Below, piece after piece: positions 36,201-49,176 of a DNA stretch of 64,000 bases (position 1 is the first letter of the stretch; every line of letters starts with the position of its first letter). A program made the translations under genes and the position numbers. The notes under the pieces are model-generated. The model made no database searches and had not been told where the DNA came from. It saw only the letters and a program-made list of their open reading frames with translations. The stretch is from Desmodesmus armatus (taxonomy: Eukaryota > Chlorophyta > Chlorophyceae > Sphaeropleales > Scenedesmaceae). The DNA lies in contig VIIQ02000033.1 in NCBI GenBank assembly GCA_007449985.2, positions 248,001 through 312,000 on the forward strand. Direction: 5' to 3'.

Positions 36201-36930
36201 AGGTGGAAGCCTCTACGGTACAGTACTGTGCTTTTGATGGCCGCCCAGTAGGGGTGGTGCACCCACGAGTGCTTCAAGGGCTCCAAAAAATGTAAATGCA
36301 GCACAAACAACAAAAAGCATTGAGAAGCATGCATGTGACACAATGACATGTGCAAAGTGACACTGTCATTTCTGCTCGTTCACCATAATCACCCAGGTCT
36401 GCAAATATGTCATTGTTTCAGTGTCAAGGTCAAGCCTTCAAGCTTAGCTGTCAATACTCTTCCCATAGTTTACAGCAGCGAAATTCTCCAGCTTGGGAGG
36501 CAGCTTCCGTTGGCAGGTGTCGCTCTGGGAAGGCCAGCTAGGGCAGCTCCTTCCGCACAGGTGGGTGACAAATAACGCAAATAGCTTGTTTTTGCTGAGC
36601 AGCCGTTCCACGGAGCCGTCCTAGCGCTGCCTGTGTGGGCAGTACTACCAAGTTCTTGTGTTGTCTCAGGGAGACACAGATACAGTCAGTAATCTTATTT
36701 TGGCTTTCCTTTGCAGGTCCGTGCTCAAAGGGCATCCACCAGCCGATAGGCCACAATCAGCCACACAGCAGATGCCGTTTTTGAGGCCAGCAGCTTTCGC
36801 TTGGTAGACGACGGGTGAGCACAGCGGGTCCACCATGAGCGCGGAGAGTGCCATAGAAGCTTTCAGCTTAGCCTGATGCGCGACAGACCTCCCAGGGCGG
36901 GCAGCAACAAGCACACATAGCAGGGCAGGG
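33263..36930 (+). repeat. Macrosatellite core, copy 1 (left-truncated)
   Basis: Starts at GGGCAGCACTCCCTGGGG. It lacks the first 0.9-1.0 kb present in the other copies. It ends at AGCAGGGCAGGG, directly followed by the 54-bp minisatellite. Confidence 0.9.
34330..34447 (+). repeat. 59-bp tandem duplication inside core copy 1
   Basis: The unit starting GGGTTGCAGTGGGTGAACAG is present twice at 59-base spacing (34,330 and 34,389) with one or two differences. The other core copies have a single, more diverged version. Confidence 0.88.
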
Positions 36931-39900
36931 CAACACCAGCAGCAGCACGCCCTGTCCATACTGGGGGGGAGTGGTTTAGCACAGCAACACCAGCAGCAGC
37001 ACGCCCTGTCCATACTGGGGGGGAGTGTTTTAGCGCAGCAACACCACAGCAGCAGCGCGCCCTGTCCATACTGGGGGGGAGTGGTTTAGCGCAGCAACAC
37101 CAGCAGCAGCACGCCCTGTCCATACTGGTGGGGAGTGGTTTAGCGCAGCAACACCAGCAGCAGCACGCCCTGTCCATACTGGGGGGGAGTGTTTAGCACA
37201 GCAACACCAGCAGCAGCACGCCCTGTCCATACTGGGGGGAGTGGTTTAGCACAGCAACACCAGCAGCAGCACGCCCTGTCCATACTGGGGGGAGTGGTTT
37301 AGCACAGCAACAATAGCAGCAGCACGCCCTGTCCATACTGGGGGGAGTGGTTTAGCACAGCAACACCAGCAGCAGCACGCCCTGTCGTACTGGGGGGAGT
37401 GGTTTAGCACAGCAACAATAGCAGCAGCACGCCCTGTCCATACTGGGGGGAGTGGTTTAGCACAGCAACACCAGCAGCAGCACGCCCTGTCCATACTGGG
37501 GGGGAGTGGTTTAGCGCAGCAACACCAGCAGCAGCACGCCCTGTCCATACTGGGGGGGAGTGGTTTAGCACAGCAACACCAGCAGCAGCACGCCCTGTCC
37601 ATACTGGGGGGAGTGTTTAGCACAGCAACACCAGCAGCAGCACGCCCTGTCCATACTGGGGGGAGTGTTTAGCACAGCAACACCAGCAGCAGCACGCCCT
37701 GTCCATACTGGGGGGGAGTGGTTTAGCGCAGCAACACCAGCAGCAGCACGCCCTGTCCATACTGGGGGGGAGTGGTTTAGCACAGCAACACCAGCAGCAG
37801 CACGCCCTGTCCATACTGGGGGGGAGTGGTTTAGCACAGCAACACCAGCAGCAGCACGCCCTGTCCATACTGGGGGGGAGTGGTTTAGCGCAGCAACACC
37901 AGCAGCAGCACGCCCTGTCCATACTGGGGGGGAGTGGTTTAGCACAGCAACACCAGCAGCAGCACGCCCTGTCCATACTGGGGGGAGTGTTTTAGCGCAG
38001 CAACACCAGCAGCAGCACGCCCTGTCCATACTGGGGGGAGTGGTTTAGCGCAGCAACACCAGCAGCAGCACGCCCTGTCCATACTGGGGGGAGTGTTTAG
38101 CACAGCAACACCAGCAGCAGCACGCCCTGTCCATACTGGGGGGAGTGGTTTAGCACAGCAACACCAGCAGCAGCACGCCCTGTCCATACTGGGGGGGAGT
38201 GGTTTAGCGCAGCAACACCAGCAGCAGCACGCCCTGTCCATACTGGGGGGGAGTGGTTTAGCACAGCAACACCAGCAGCAGCACGCCCTGTCCATACTGG
38301 GGGGGAGTGTTTTAGCGCAGCAACACCAGCAGCAGCACGCCCTGTCCATACTGGGGGGGAGTGGTTTAGCGCAGCAACACCAGCAGCAGCACGCCCTGTC
38401 CATACTGGGGGGGAGTGGTTTAGCGCAGCAACACCAGCAGCAGCACGCCCTGTCCATACTGGGGGGAGTGTTTAGCACAGCAACACCAGCAGCAGCACGC
38501 CCTGTCCATACTGGGGGGGAGTGGTTTAGCACAGCAACACCAGCAGCAGCACGCCCTGTCCATACTGGGGGGAGTGGTTTAGCACAGCAACAATAGCAGC
38601 AGCACGCCCTGTCCATACTGGGGGGGAGTGGTTTAGCACAGCAACACCAGCAGCAGCACGCCCTGTCGGTACTGGGGGGAGTGGTTTAGCACAGCAACAA
38701 TAGCAGCAGCACGCCCTGTCCATACTGGGGGGGAGTGTTTAGCACAGCAACACCAGCAGCAGCACGCCCTGTCCATACTGGGGGGGAGTGGTTTAGCGCA
38801 GCAACACCAGCAGCAGCACGCCCTGTCCATACTGGGGGGGAGTGGTTTAGCACAGCAACACCAGCAGCAGCACGCCCTGTCCATACTGGGGGGGAGTGGT
38901 TTAGCGCAGCAACACCAGCAGCAGCACGCCCTGTCCATACTGGGGGGGAGTGTTTAGCACAGCAACACCAGCAGCAGCACGCCCTGTCCATACTGGTGGG
39001 GAGTGGTTTAGCGCAGCAACACCAGCAGCAGCACGCCCTGTCCATACTGGGGGGGAGTGTTTAGCGCAGCAACACCAGCAGCAGCACGCCCTGTCCATAC
39101 TGGGGGGGAGTGGTTTAGCACAGCAACACCAGCAGCAGCACGCCCTGTCCATACTGGGGGGAGTGTTTAGCACAGCAACACCAGCAGCAGCACGCCCTGT
39201 CCATACTGGGGGGGAGTGGTTTAGCACAGCAACACCAGCAGCAGCACGCCCTGTCGGTACTGGGGGGAGTGGTTTAGCACAGCAACACCAGCAGCAGCAC
39301 GCCCTGTCCATACTGGGGGGGAGTGGTTTAGCACAGCAACACCAGCAGCAGCACGCCCTGTCCATACTGGGGGGAGTGGTTTAGCGCAGCAACACCAGCA
39401 GCAGCACGCCCTGTCCATACTGGGGGGGAGTGTTTAGCACAGCAACACCAGCAGCAGCACGCCCTGTCCATACTGGTGGGGAGTGGTTTAGCGCAGCAAC
39501 ACCAGCAGCAGCACGCCCTGTCCATACTGGGGGGGAGTGTTTAGCACAGCAACACCAGCAGCAGCACGCCCTGTCCATACTGGGGGGGAGTGGTTTAGCA
39601 CAGCAACACCAGCAGCAGCACGCCCTGTCCATACTGGGGGGGAGTGTTTAGCACAGCAACACCAGCAGCAGCACGCCCTGTCCATACTGGGGGGGAGTGG
39701 TTTAGCACAGCAACACCAGCAGCAGCACGCCCTGTCCATACTGGGGGGGAGTGTTTAGCACAGCAACACCAGCAGCAGCACGCCCTGTCCATACTGGGGG
39801 GAGTGGTTTAGCACAGCAACACCAGCAGCAGCACGCCCTGTCGGTACTGGGGGGAGTGGTTTAGCACAGCAACACCAGCAGCAGCACGCCCTGTCCATAC

Positions 39901-42900
39901 TGGGGGGGAGTGGTTTAGCGCAGCAACACCAGCAGCAGCACGCCCTGTCGGTACTGGGGGGGAGTGTGTTAGCACAGCAACAATAGCAGCAGCAGCACTC
40001 CCTGTCGGTACTGGGGGGGAGTGTGTTAGCACAGCAACAATAGCAGCAGCAGCACTCCCTGTCGGTACTGGTGGGGAGTGTGTTAGCACAGCAACAATAG
40101 CAGCAGCAGCACTCCCTGTCGGTACTGGTGGGGAGTGTGTTAGCACAGCAACAATAGCAGCAGCAGCACTCCCTGTCGGTACTGGTGGGGAGTGTGTTAG
40201 CACAGCAACAATAGCAGCAGCAGCACTCCCTGTCCATACTGGGGGGGAGTGGTTTAGCGCAGCAACACCAGCAGCAGCACGCCCTGTCCATACTGGGGGG
40301 GAGTGGTTTAGCACAGCAACACCAGCAGCAGCACGCCCTGTCCATACTGGGGGGGAGTGTTTTAGCGCAGCAACACCAGCAGCAGCACGCCCTGTCCATA
40401 CTGGGGGGGAGTGGTTTAGCGCAGCAACACCAGCAGCAGCACGCCCTGTCCATACTGGGGGGGAGTGGTTTAGCGCAGCAACACCAGCAGCAGCACGCCC
40501 TGTCCATACTGGGGGGAGTGTTTAGCACAGCAACACCAGCAGCAGCACGCCCTGTCCATACTGGGGGGGAGTGGTTTAGCGCAGCAACACCAGCAGCAGC
40601 ACGCCCTGTCCATACTGGGGGGGAGTGGTTTAGCACAGCAACACCAGCAGCAGCACGCCCTGTCCATACTGGGGGGGAGTGGTTTAGCACAGCAACACCA
40701 GCAGCAGCACGCCCTGTCCATACTGGGGGGGAGTGGTTTAGCGCAGCAACACCAGCAGCAGCACGCCCTGTCCATACTGGGGGGGAGTGGTTTAGCACAG
40801 CAACACCAGCAGCAGCACGCCCTGTCCATACTGGGGGGGAGTGTTTTAGCGCAGCAACACCAGCAGCAGCACGCCCTGTCCATACTGGGGGGGAGTGGTT
40901 TAGCGCAGCAACACCAGCAGCAGCACGCCCTGTCCATACTGGGGGGGAGTGTTTAGCACAGCAACACCAGCAGCAGCACGCCCTGTCCATACTGGGGGGG
41001 AGTGGTTTAGCACAGCAACACCAGCAGCAGCACGCCCTGTCCATACTGGGGGGGAGTGGTTTAGCGCAGCAACACCAGCAGCAGCACGCCCTGTCCATAC
41101 TGGGGGGGAGTGGTTTAGCACAGCAACACCAGCAGCAGCACGCCCTGTCCATACTGGGGGGGAGTGTTTTAGCGCAGCAACACCAGCAGCAGCACGCCCT
41201 GTCCATACTGGGGGGAGTGGTTTAGCGCAGCAACACCAGCAGCAGCACGCCCTGTCCATACTGGGGGGAGTGGTTTAGCGCAGCAACACCAGCAGCAGCA
41301 CGCCCTGTCCATACTGGGGGGGAGTGTTTAGCACAGCAACACCAGCAGCAGCACGCCCTGTCCATACTGGGGGGAGTGGTTTAGCACAGCAACACCAGCA
41401 GCAGCACGCCCTGTCCATACTGGGGGGGAGTGGTTTAGCACAGCAACAATAGCAGCAGCACGCCCTGTCCATACTGGGGGGGAGTGGTTTAGCACAGCAA
41501 CACCAGCAGCAGCACGCCCTGTCGGTACTGGGGGGGAGTGGTTTAGCACAGCAACAATAGCAGCAGCACGCCCTGTCCATACTGGGGGGGAGTGTTTAGC
41601 ACAGCAACACCAGCAGCAGCACGCCCTGTCCATACTGGGGGGGAGTGGTTTAGCGCAGCAACACCAGCAGCAGCACGCCCTGTCCATACTGGGGGGGAGT
41701 GGTTTAGCACAGCAACACCAGCAGCAGCACGCCCTGTCCATACTGGGGGGGAGTGGTTTAGCGCAGCAACACCAGCAGCAGCACGCCCTGTCCATACTGG
41801 GGGGAGTGTTTAGCACAGCAACACCAGCAGCAGCACGCCCTGTCCATACTGGTGGGGAGTGGTTTAGCGCAGCAACACCAGCAGCAGCACGCCCTGTCCA
41901 TACTGGGGGGGAGTGTTTAGCACAGCAACACCAGCAGCAGCACGCCCTGTCCATACTGGGGGGAGTGGTTTAGCACAGCAACACCAGCAGCAGCACGCCC
42001 TGTCCATACTGGGGGGGAGTGTTTAGCACAGCAACACCAGCAGCAGCACGCCCTGTCCATACTGGGGGGGAGTGGTTTAGCACAGCAACACCAGCAGCAG
42101 CACGCCCTGTCGGTACTGGGGGGGAGTGGTTTAGCACAGCAACACCAGCAGCAGCACGCCCTGTCCATACTGGGGGGGAGTGGTTTAGCACAGCAACACC
42201 AGCAGCAGCACGCCCTGTCCATACTGGGGGGGAGTGGTTTAGCGCAGCAACACCAGCAGCAGCACGCCCTGTCCATACTGGGGGGGAGTGTTTAGCACAG
42301 CAACACCAGCAGCAGCACGCCCTGTCCATACTGGTGGGGAGTGGTTTAGCGCAGCAACACCAGCAGCAGCACGCCCTGTCCATACTGGGGGGGAGTGTTT
42401 AGCACAGCAACACCAGCAGCAGCACGCCCTGTCCATACTGGGGGGGAGTGGTTTAGCACAGCAACACCAGCAGCAGCACGCCCTGTCCATACTGGGGGGG
42501 AGTGTTTAGCACAGCAACACCAGCAGCAGCACGCCCTGTCCATACTGGGGGGGAGTGGTTTAGCACAGCAACACCAGCAGCAGCACGCCCTGTCCATACT
42601 GGGGGGGAGTGTTTAGCACAGCAACACCAGCAGCAGCACGCCCTGTCCATACTGGGGGGGAGTGGTTTAGCACAGCAACACCAGCAGCAGCACGCCCTGT
42701 CGGTACTGGGGGGGAGTGGTTTAGCACAGCAACACCAGCAGCAGCACGCCCTGTCCATACTGGGGGGGAGTGGTTTAGCGCAGCAACACCAGCAGCAGCA
42801 CGCCCTGTCGGTACTGGGGGGGAGTGTGTTAGCACAGCAACAATAGCAGCAGCAGCACTCCCTGTCGGTACTGGGGGGGAGTGTGTTAGCACAGCAACAA

Positions 42901-43765
42901 TAGCAGCAGCAGCACTCCCTGTCGGTACTGGTGGGGAGTGTGTTAGCACAGCAACAATAGCAGCAGCAGCACTCCCTGTCGGTACTGGTGGGGAGTGTGT
43001 TAGCACAGCAACAATAGCAGCAGCAGCACTCCCTGTCGGTACTGGTGGGGAGTGTGTTAGCACAGCAACAATAGCAGCAGCAGCACTCCCTGTCGGTACT
43101 GGTGGGGAGTGTGTTAGCACAGCAACAATAGCAGCAGCAGCACTCCCTGTCGGTACTGGTGGGGAGTGTGTTAGCACAGCAACAATAGCAGCAGCAGCAC
43201 TCCCTGTCGGTACTGGTGGGGAGTGTGTTAGCACAGCAACAACAGCAGCAGCAGCACTCCCTGTCGGTACTGGTGGGGAGTGTGTTACCACAGCAACAAT
43301 AGCAGCAGCAGCACTCCCTGTCGGTACTGGTGGGGAGTGTTCTAGCACAGCAACAGCAGCAGCAGCACTCCCTGTCGTTACAGGTGGGGAGTGTGTTAGC
43401 ACAGCAACAATAGCAGCAGCAGCACTCCCTGTCGGTACTGGTGGGGAGTGTGTTAGCACAGCAACAATAGCAGCAGCAGCACTCCCTGTCGATACAGGTG
43501 GGGAGTGTGTTAGCACAGCAACAATAGCAGCAGCAGCACTCCCTGTCGGTACTGGTGGGGAGTGTGTTAGCACAGCAACAACAGCAGCAGCAGCACTCCC
43601 TGTCGGTACTGGTGGGGAGTGTGTTACCACAGCAACAATAGCAGCAGCAGCACTCCCTGTCGGTACTGGTGGGGAGTGTTCTAGCACAGCAACAGCAGCA
43701 GCAGCACTCCCTGTCATTACAGGTGGGGAGTGTGTTAGCACAGCAACAATAGCAGCAACAGCAGT
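36931..43765. repeat. 54/57-bp minisatellite array, about 125 units
   Basis: Type A units (53-54 bp) contain GCACGCCCTGTCCATACTGG, a run of 6-7 G, AGTGGTTTAGC and CAGCAACACCAGCAGCA. Type B units (57 bp) contain GCAGCACTCCCTGTCGGTA, GGTGGGGAGTGTGTTAGC and CAACAATAGCAGCA. Type B occurs in two blocks, about 39,955-40,230 and 42,825-43,765. Because 54 and 57 are multiples of three, long frames stay open on both strands; these are not evidence of genes. Confidence 0.95.
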
Positions 43766-43794
43766 ATATAACCAGCAGCAGCAGCAGCACACGT

Positions 43795-44264
43795 CAAGGC
43801 TGGTCACGGCTGCAGCTGGTGGTGGGTGTGGGTCCCATTGTTGACTTCAATTCAATTGAAGTTCACTTTGGAACCGCCCACCACTACACCGTGACCAACA
43901 TATGCCTGCCTAGCCTGAAACTGTGTGCTTCGCCCGGTGGGGTCCTCATGGGCCCCCAAGGGACTTTGGCCACGGCGTGGCTGGGAGTGTGTCTAGGGCA
44001 GCAGTAGCAATGCAATAGACTCACTGTCAACTGGCAGCAGCTTTTAATTCAGCAGCAGCAGCAGCACACGTCAAAGCTGGTCACGGGTGCAGCTGGTGGT
44101 GGGTGTGGGTTCCATTGTTGACTTCACGTCACTTTGGGACCGCCCACCACCACACCGTGACCAACACATGCCTGCCCAGCCTGAAGCTGTGTGCTTTCTC
44201 CCCGTGGGGTCATCATGGGCCCCCAAGGGATGTTTGGCCACGGCGTGGCTGGGAGTGTGTCTGG
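43795..44264 (+). repeat. Two 270-280-bp units (type C) ending the first spacer
   Basis: Units start GGCTGGTCACGGCTGCAG (about 43,797) and GCTGGTCACGGGTGCAG (about 44,073), joined by CAG-rich spacers. The second has lost one arm of the palindrome found in the others. Confidence 0.9.
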
Positions 44265-47200
44265 AGCAGCAGCAGCGGCTGGGCTGACAGCTCAGTTGGT
44301 ATGGGACAAGGTTTCAGTGCAAAGCAGTCTGCATTGTGCAGCATCCGGCAACATGTCCAGATAGCGGCCATATCAGCAGCATGCGCTCTCACACACTTGC
44401 TTGCATGCGTCATGGGGGGGCTGGTGGCCCTGTAGCAGTCCAATTCTGCTTCCCCCCAGCACAACCATTCATCTGTTGGCACAGGAGCAAACATACATGT
44501 GTCTTACTGTGATTTGATTGATTGAAGATCACACCAACAGACCGCCGATGCCCAACATGTTCATGACGCCCAGATCTGCTGTCTGTGTTTGCTGCCCTGT
44601 TGCTTGGATTTGCTGCAAGCAATACAGACCGTCTGTATTGCAAAAGTTTTGCAGCTTCAACCTGCTGCAGGGAATGACACAGACCCACCGGTGGTGTGGG
44701 ATGGCTGTGACAGCCCCCTGCGGTTGTGCCTGCCTGGCAGGCTGAGTTCCTTCCCAGGCTGATGTTAGCTGCAGCAGCACTGTTTTGGGAGGGTGGAGGA
44801 GTTCAAGCTGATAAAGGCCCCCAGAATGAGGCTGGTCTTTCGTTGCTTTGGTGGATCCTCCCACTGTGGGAGGTGGAGCACAGGACAGCTGCATGGTGTT
44901 TGCGGTCAGCAGCTGGAGCACTTGTAATTCTTGCAGCAGTTCTCTTGGATTGACGCCACATGTGTGTGATGCACTTTGAAGGGCAGACCCTTGTAAAATG
45001 CTGGCAGAGTCAGACATCCAGCACAGTGATGCGCCGTCCCACAATTGGTGTCTTTCATGCAACGCAGCATGGTAACAATCCTCACGCTTCAAGGGGAAGG
45101 GGGTGGGGATATCAAACCATGTGTTCGAGAGATTGAGCTGACCAGCAAAGTGTCACACTTCTAGGCAGTACACGGGGGCGGGGAATGCAGTACAGGGCAG
45201 CACCCCCTGGGGCGCAAGTAGCTCAGTCTCACGTGGCCAAAGTGATTTCAGCAGTGCCAGTGCTGCATGTCCCCTCAACTGCCTCTTGACGTCTTTCCTG
45301 TGGGGGGCAGAAGCAAATTTCAGACACTGGCAACGTTGAAAGCAGTCAGATTGATGAAGGAAACCACCTGATCAGCCATGACAGTTATGTCATGTCATAG
45401 CAGGCACACGCAGCCAAATCGTTCTTCTCCAAACAGTGGAAGTATGGCACTGAATGTTCCTTATGAGCCATGTGTTTCTGCAGCATCACTTGGGCACTGA
45501 TCACCTGATCTTGAGGCAAATGATCAGCAGCTGCAAATCGGCACAATCACACCCGCTTCAATTTTCCATTCCGGCGCTGTTGAATATGCTTATAATTCAC
45601 AGTAGCAGCAGTGATCACGGCTGAACTGACCATGTCTACGGCCGAGAAGCAGACAGCAGCACCAGCAGTGTGCAAACACTGCAGGGTGCTGCAGGCACAC
45701 CCTTACCAAAGGGGCTGTGTTGGACGCAGTGACAGGCTCTATAGTATGGTCCAAGCGATCAGCTCCATGGCCAGGCAGTGCAGAGCATGGACACAGCAGA
45801 GCTGCTGATGGGCAACTACAGTGAGGGGTGAGGTGTGTTTTGAAAGCAGCTAGCATGTGTTTGGCTGTGTGCTGTGTGATTCCTTCCAAGCTGGTGTGCT
45901 GGCAACACAATTCAAACCAGTCAGCGTGGCTGCATGTTCCACACTGGGCAGTCGCCACCACAGCACACTGTGCATACAGTGTCCATACAGTACATACTAT
46001 CTCTCACAGCTGCCCCCCCCCTTCCTGCCTTGCAGGGAAATGCAGCTGACACCTGACAGGTCAAGCAGCAGATGGAGCAGCAGATGGTGCAGCCCGCGCG
46101 ATAGCAGCTGCAGGCGCCGCCAACGCCACAGCGGCAGCACTAGCGCCGGCACACCTGCTTCTCAGAGGATGATTGGCTGCTGCTGTTGGGGCGTCCAGTG
46201 AAGTTGCTGGGAATTGCTCGACCAAGTCAGGACCCCAAGGTAGGTTGCAGTGGATGAACAGCCAAGATTGCGGAGAACATCTGGTGACCAGGGTGTAAAG
46301 GTCACCAGACATTAGCAAGCAGAAGCAGCAAGGCATTTGGTTTAACTGCAACTAGCTTGTGGTGTGTTTTGTACAGTAGCATAGGTTAGGGAGGGCAGGG
46401 AGAAGGGTGGGGACAGGAGTCACTTGGGGCATTTGGCACTGTTGCCGTGGAGAGCTGCCGCAAGCATTGCCACTTGGAAGCACAAAGCAGCAGTGGCTTC
46501 GCAGCAGTGGCTGTAGCTGGGCAAGCTTGGGAGAACAGGAAACCAACAGCTGCTGTGTAGCCAATGCATTCACAAGGTACCCCCTGTGCATCTTTGGGTG
46601 CAAGAGGTTGGGTGGCGCAGACATGCTCCAAGCAGTTGCCAAGGGTTGTGGAACTGCTGGGGTTGGGTTGTCACAGTAGGGTAGTTCAGTCTGCATTGGC
46701 GCGGTGCTGCGTGCATGCGTATTCTAGTATGCTGTAGGGGTTGAGGCTGCTGTGCTGTTGTGTTGGTGTTGTCTAGTCACAGGCTGGTATTGTCTGCGGG
46801 TGTGTGCGCAATCGTACGCAGATAGCGCCCAGCAGCATGTCTTCTTTATTGCCTGCTATTGCGGTGTGCGCGCACGCGCACCTGAGTGCCTTTGTAGCTC
46901 TGTGGCTGTGCGCAACACAGGGGCTTGAGGGCTCAACAAAATATTGTGTCGTGTCGTCTGCTGCTGTGCGCAGACGTGCCTGAACTTTGCTTTTACCTTC
47001 GGCGGGTCTGCCAACACACATGCAAGCAGCGTGCACCAATCTGCATGCATTGATATCTGCTTGTTGTTGCTGCTGTGCGCAGGCATTCCCCTCTCCACAG
47101 GACTATCTCGGCACCAAGAGCAGCAGAGGCGATTGGGAGACAGTTGCCGCCACACCGGCGCGCAGCACAACAGGCCATCTGGATATCACTGGGTGTAGCC

Positions 47201-48762
47201 CTGCGCAGCTGTGCTCACAAGTGCGGGACATTTCGGTTGCATTTCGGTTATTTATTTTTGGTGCTCCCAATCATTTTCGAGTACAGTTTGCGCAAACACA
47301 GTACAGTATCACCGGAGGATGACGTGGAGTATGCAAGTATGTAGCAGGGATAGCTGTGCCTCTCAATACACATCAGCCAGGTCGCTGCGCAGTTACAAGC
47401 ACCAAGACCCTTATCGTGCACATCCATAGCGGGTGTGTACAGCATCATCAACACCTCCAGGCGCTTGTGCTGCTGCTGTTTGCTGTGCGCAGGTTTCGAC
47501 AGATGTGTGGCAGGAGCGGCCAGCGGTGGCATGGGGCAGTGGCTGTGGCAGCAATGGCGGCGGCAGCAGTAGCCGGGGCAGCAGCAGCGTGGAGCAGTGG
47601 CGGCGCAGCAGCAGGGTGGCGGCAGCGGCAGCAGCAGCAATGGAAGGGCAGTGGCAGTGTGGAGCAGTGATTGGGCTGCGTACCCTAACTCATAGGCCAG
47701 GCTGCTCATTGCTGCATGGGTGCAGTGCTGCACACAGGATGGCACAGTCGCAGAGACAGGTCCACCAGGCTGCTTTGTTCCCTTGTTTGACAGCAGCTGT
47801 GCAATTTCTTTGTGTATGTGCTTGAGGTCCAGGCTGAAGGAAAGTTCAGCAGATGCTCACAGCAGACCAAGCACACCCATATATGGAGTATATACTCCAG
47901 CCAGAAAAGTAGCTGAGAGCTGCTGATGCTCGAGGCACTTCAGGTGTAGCTGCTGATGCTCGATGTGACAAATACTTCGGTCAGCATCATGCTGTTTGAG
48001 GCATTCCCGGGTTGGTATGCAAGGCAGCAGGTGGAAGCCTCTACGTTACAGAACTGTGCATTTCTGAAGGCCACCCAGTAGGGGGGTGCACCCACAAGTG
48101 CTTCAAGGGCTGCAACAACGTGTAAATGCAGCAAAACAAAAAAATGCATTGCAATGCATGCATGTGACACAATGACATGTGCCAGTGACACTGTCATTTT
48201 CTGCTCATTCACCACAAATCACCCAGGTCCGCAAATATGTCAGTGTTTTTTTGTCAAGTTCAGGCCTTCGAGTTAAGCTGTCAATACTCTTCCCATAGTT
48301 TACAGCAGCGAAATTCTCCAGCTTGGGAGGCAGCTTCCGTTGGCAGGTGTCGCTCTGGGAAGGCCAGCTAGGGCAGCTCCTTCCGCACAGGTGGGTGAGA
48401 ATGAACATAAATAACATGTTTTTGCTGAGCAGCCGTTCCACCGGGCCGTCCTAGCGCTGCCTGTGTGGGCAGTACTACCAAGTTCTTGTGTTGTCTCAGG
48501 GAGACACAAGTACAGTCAATAATCTTATATGCGTTGTTTACTTTGCAGGTCCGTGCTGGAAGTGCATCCACCAGCCGATAGGCCACAATCAGCCACACAG
48601 CAGATGCCGTTGTTGAAGCCAGCAGCTTTCGCTCGGTAGACGAAGGGTGAGCACAGCGGGTTCACCAACAGCGCGGGGAGTGCTATAGAAGCTTTCAGCT
48701 TACCCTAATACGCGACAGACCTCCCAAGGCGGACAGCAACAACCACACATAGCAGGGCAGGG
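44265..48762 (+). repeat. Macrosatellite core, copy 2
   Basis: A core of about 4.5 kb, from the GGAGCAGCAGCAGCGGCTGG region to AGCAGGGCAGGG. It includes the 1.0 kb left part that is missing from copy 1. Short open frames recur in the same places in other copies, but I recognise no domain. Confidence 0.9.
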
Positions 48763-48899
48763 TGTGGTGGCATACACCCAGCAGCAGCAGCTTCTATGGA
48801 GCAGAGCAGCAGTGCAGATAACAGGTGTACAGCTCTTCTATCAGCCTGAGCAGCGTTGACAGCACCACACGCACACAGGCCAGTGAGCAGCAGCAGCAG

Positions 48900-49116
48900 C
48901 ACACGCCAAGGCTGGTCACGGCTTCAGCGGGTGGTGGCCCTATTGTTGTCACAACCTTAGGCCCCCCACCACCACGCCGTGACTGACAAATGCCTGCCCA
49001 CCTAAAGCTGCGTGCAGTGTCCTGTTTTAGCGACCCTTTTGGGGCTCACAGGGCATAATGCATGCGGGCCTGGTGGGAAGTGTGTCTGGAGCAGCAGCAG
49101 CATGTAACCGAGTAGT

Positions 49117-49176
<60 letters not shown>

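Noticed and set aside
36931..43765. G-quadruplex array from the 6-7 G runs
   Set aside because: Runs are about 47 bases apart, too far for standard intramolecular quadruplex loops. Not supported by sequence alone.
36863..43807. Dozens of Cys-rich (ACCCWCCCAK) and Gln/His-rich frames as protein genes
   Set aside because: They are all readings of the 54/57-bp minisatellite. They overlap on both strands and change frame at each 53-bp unit.
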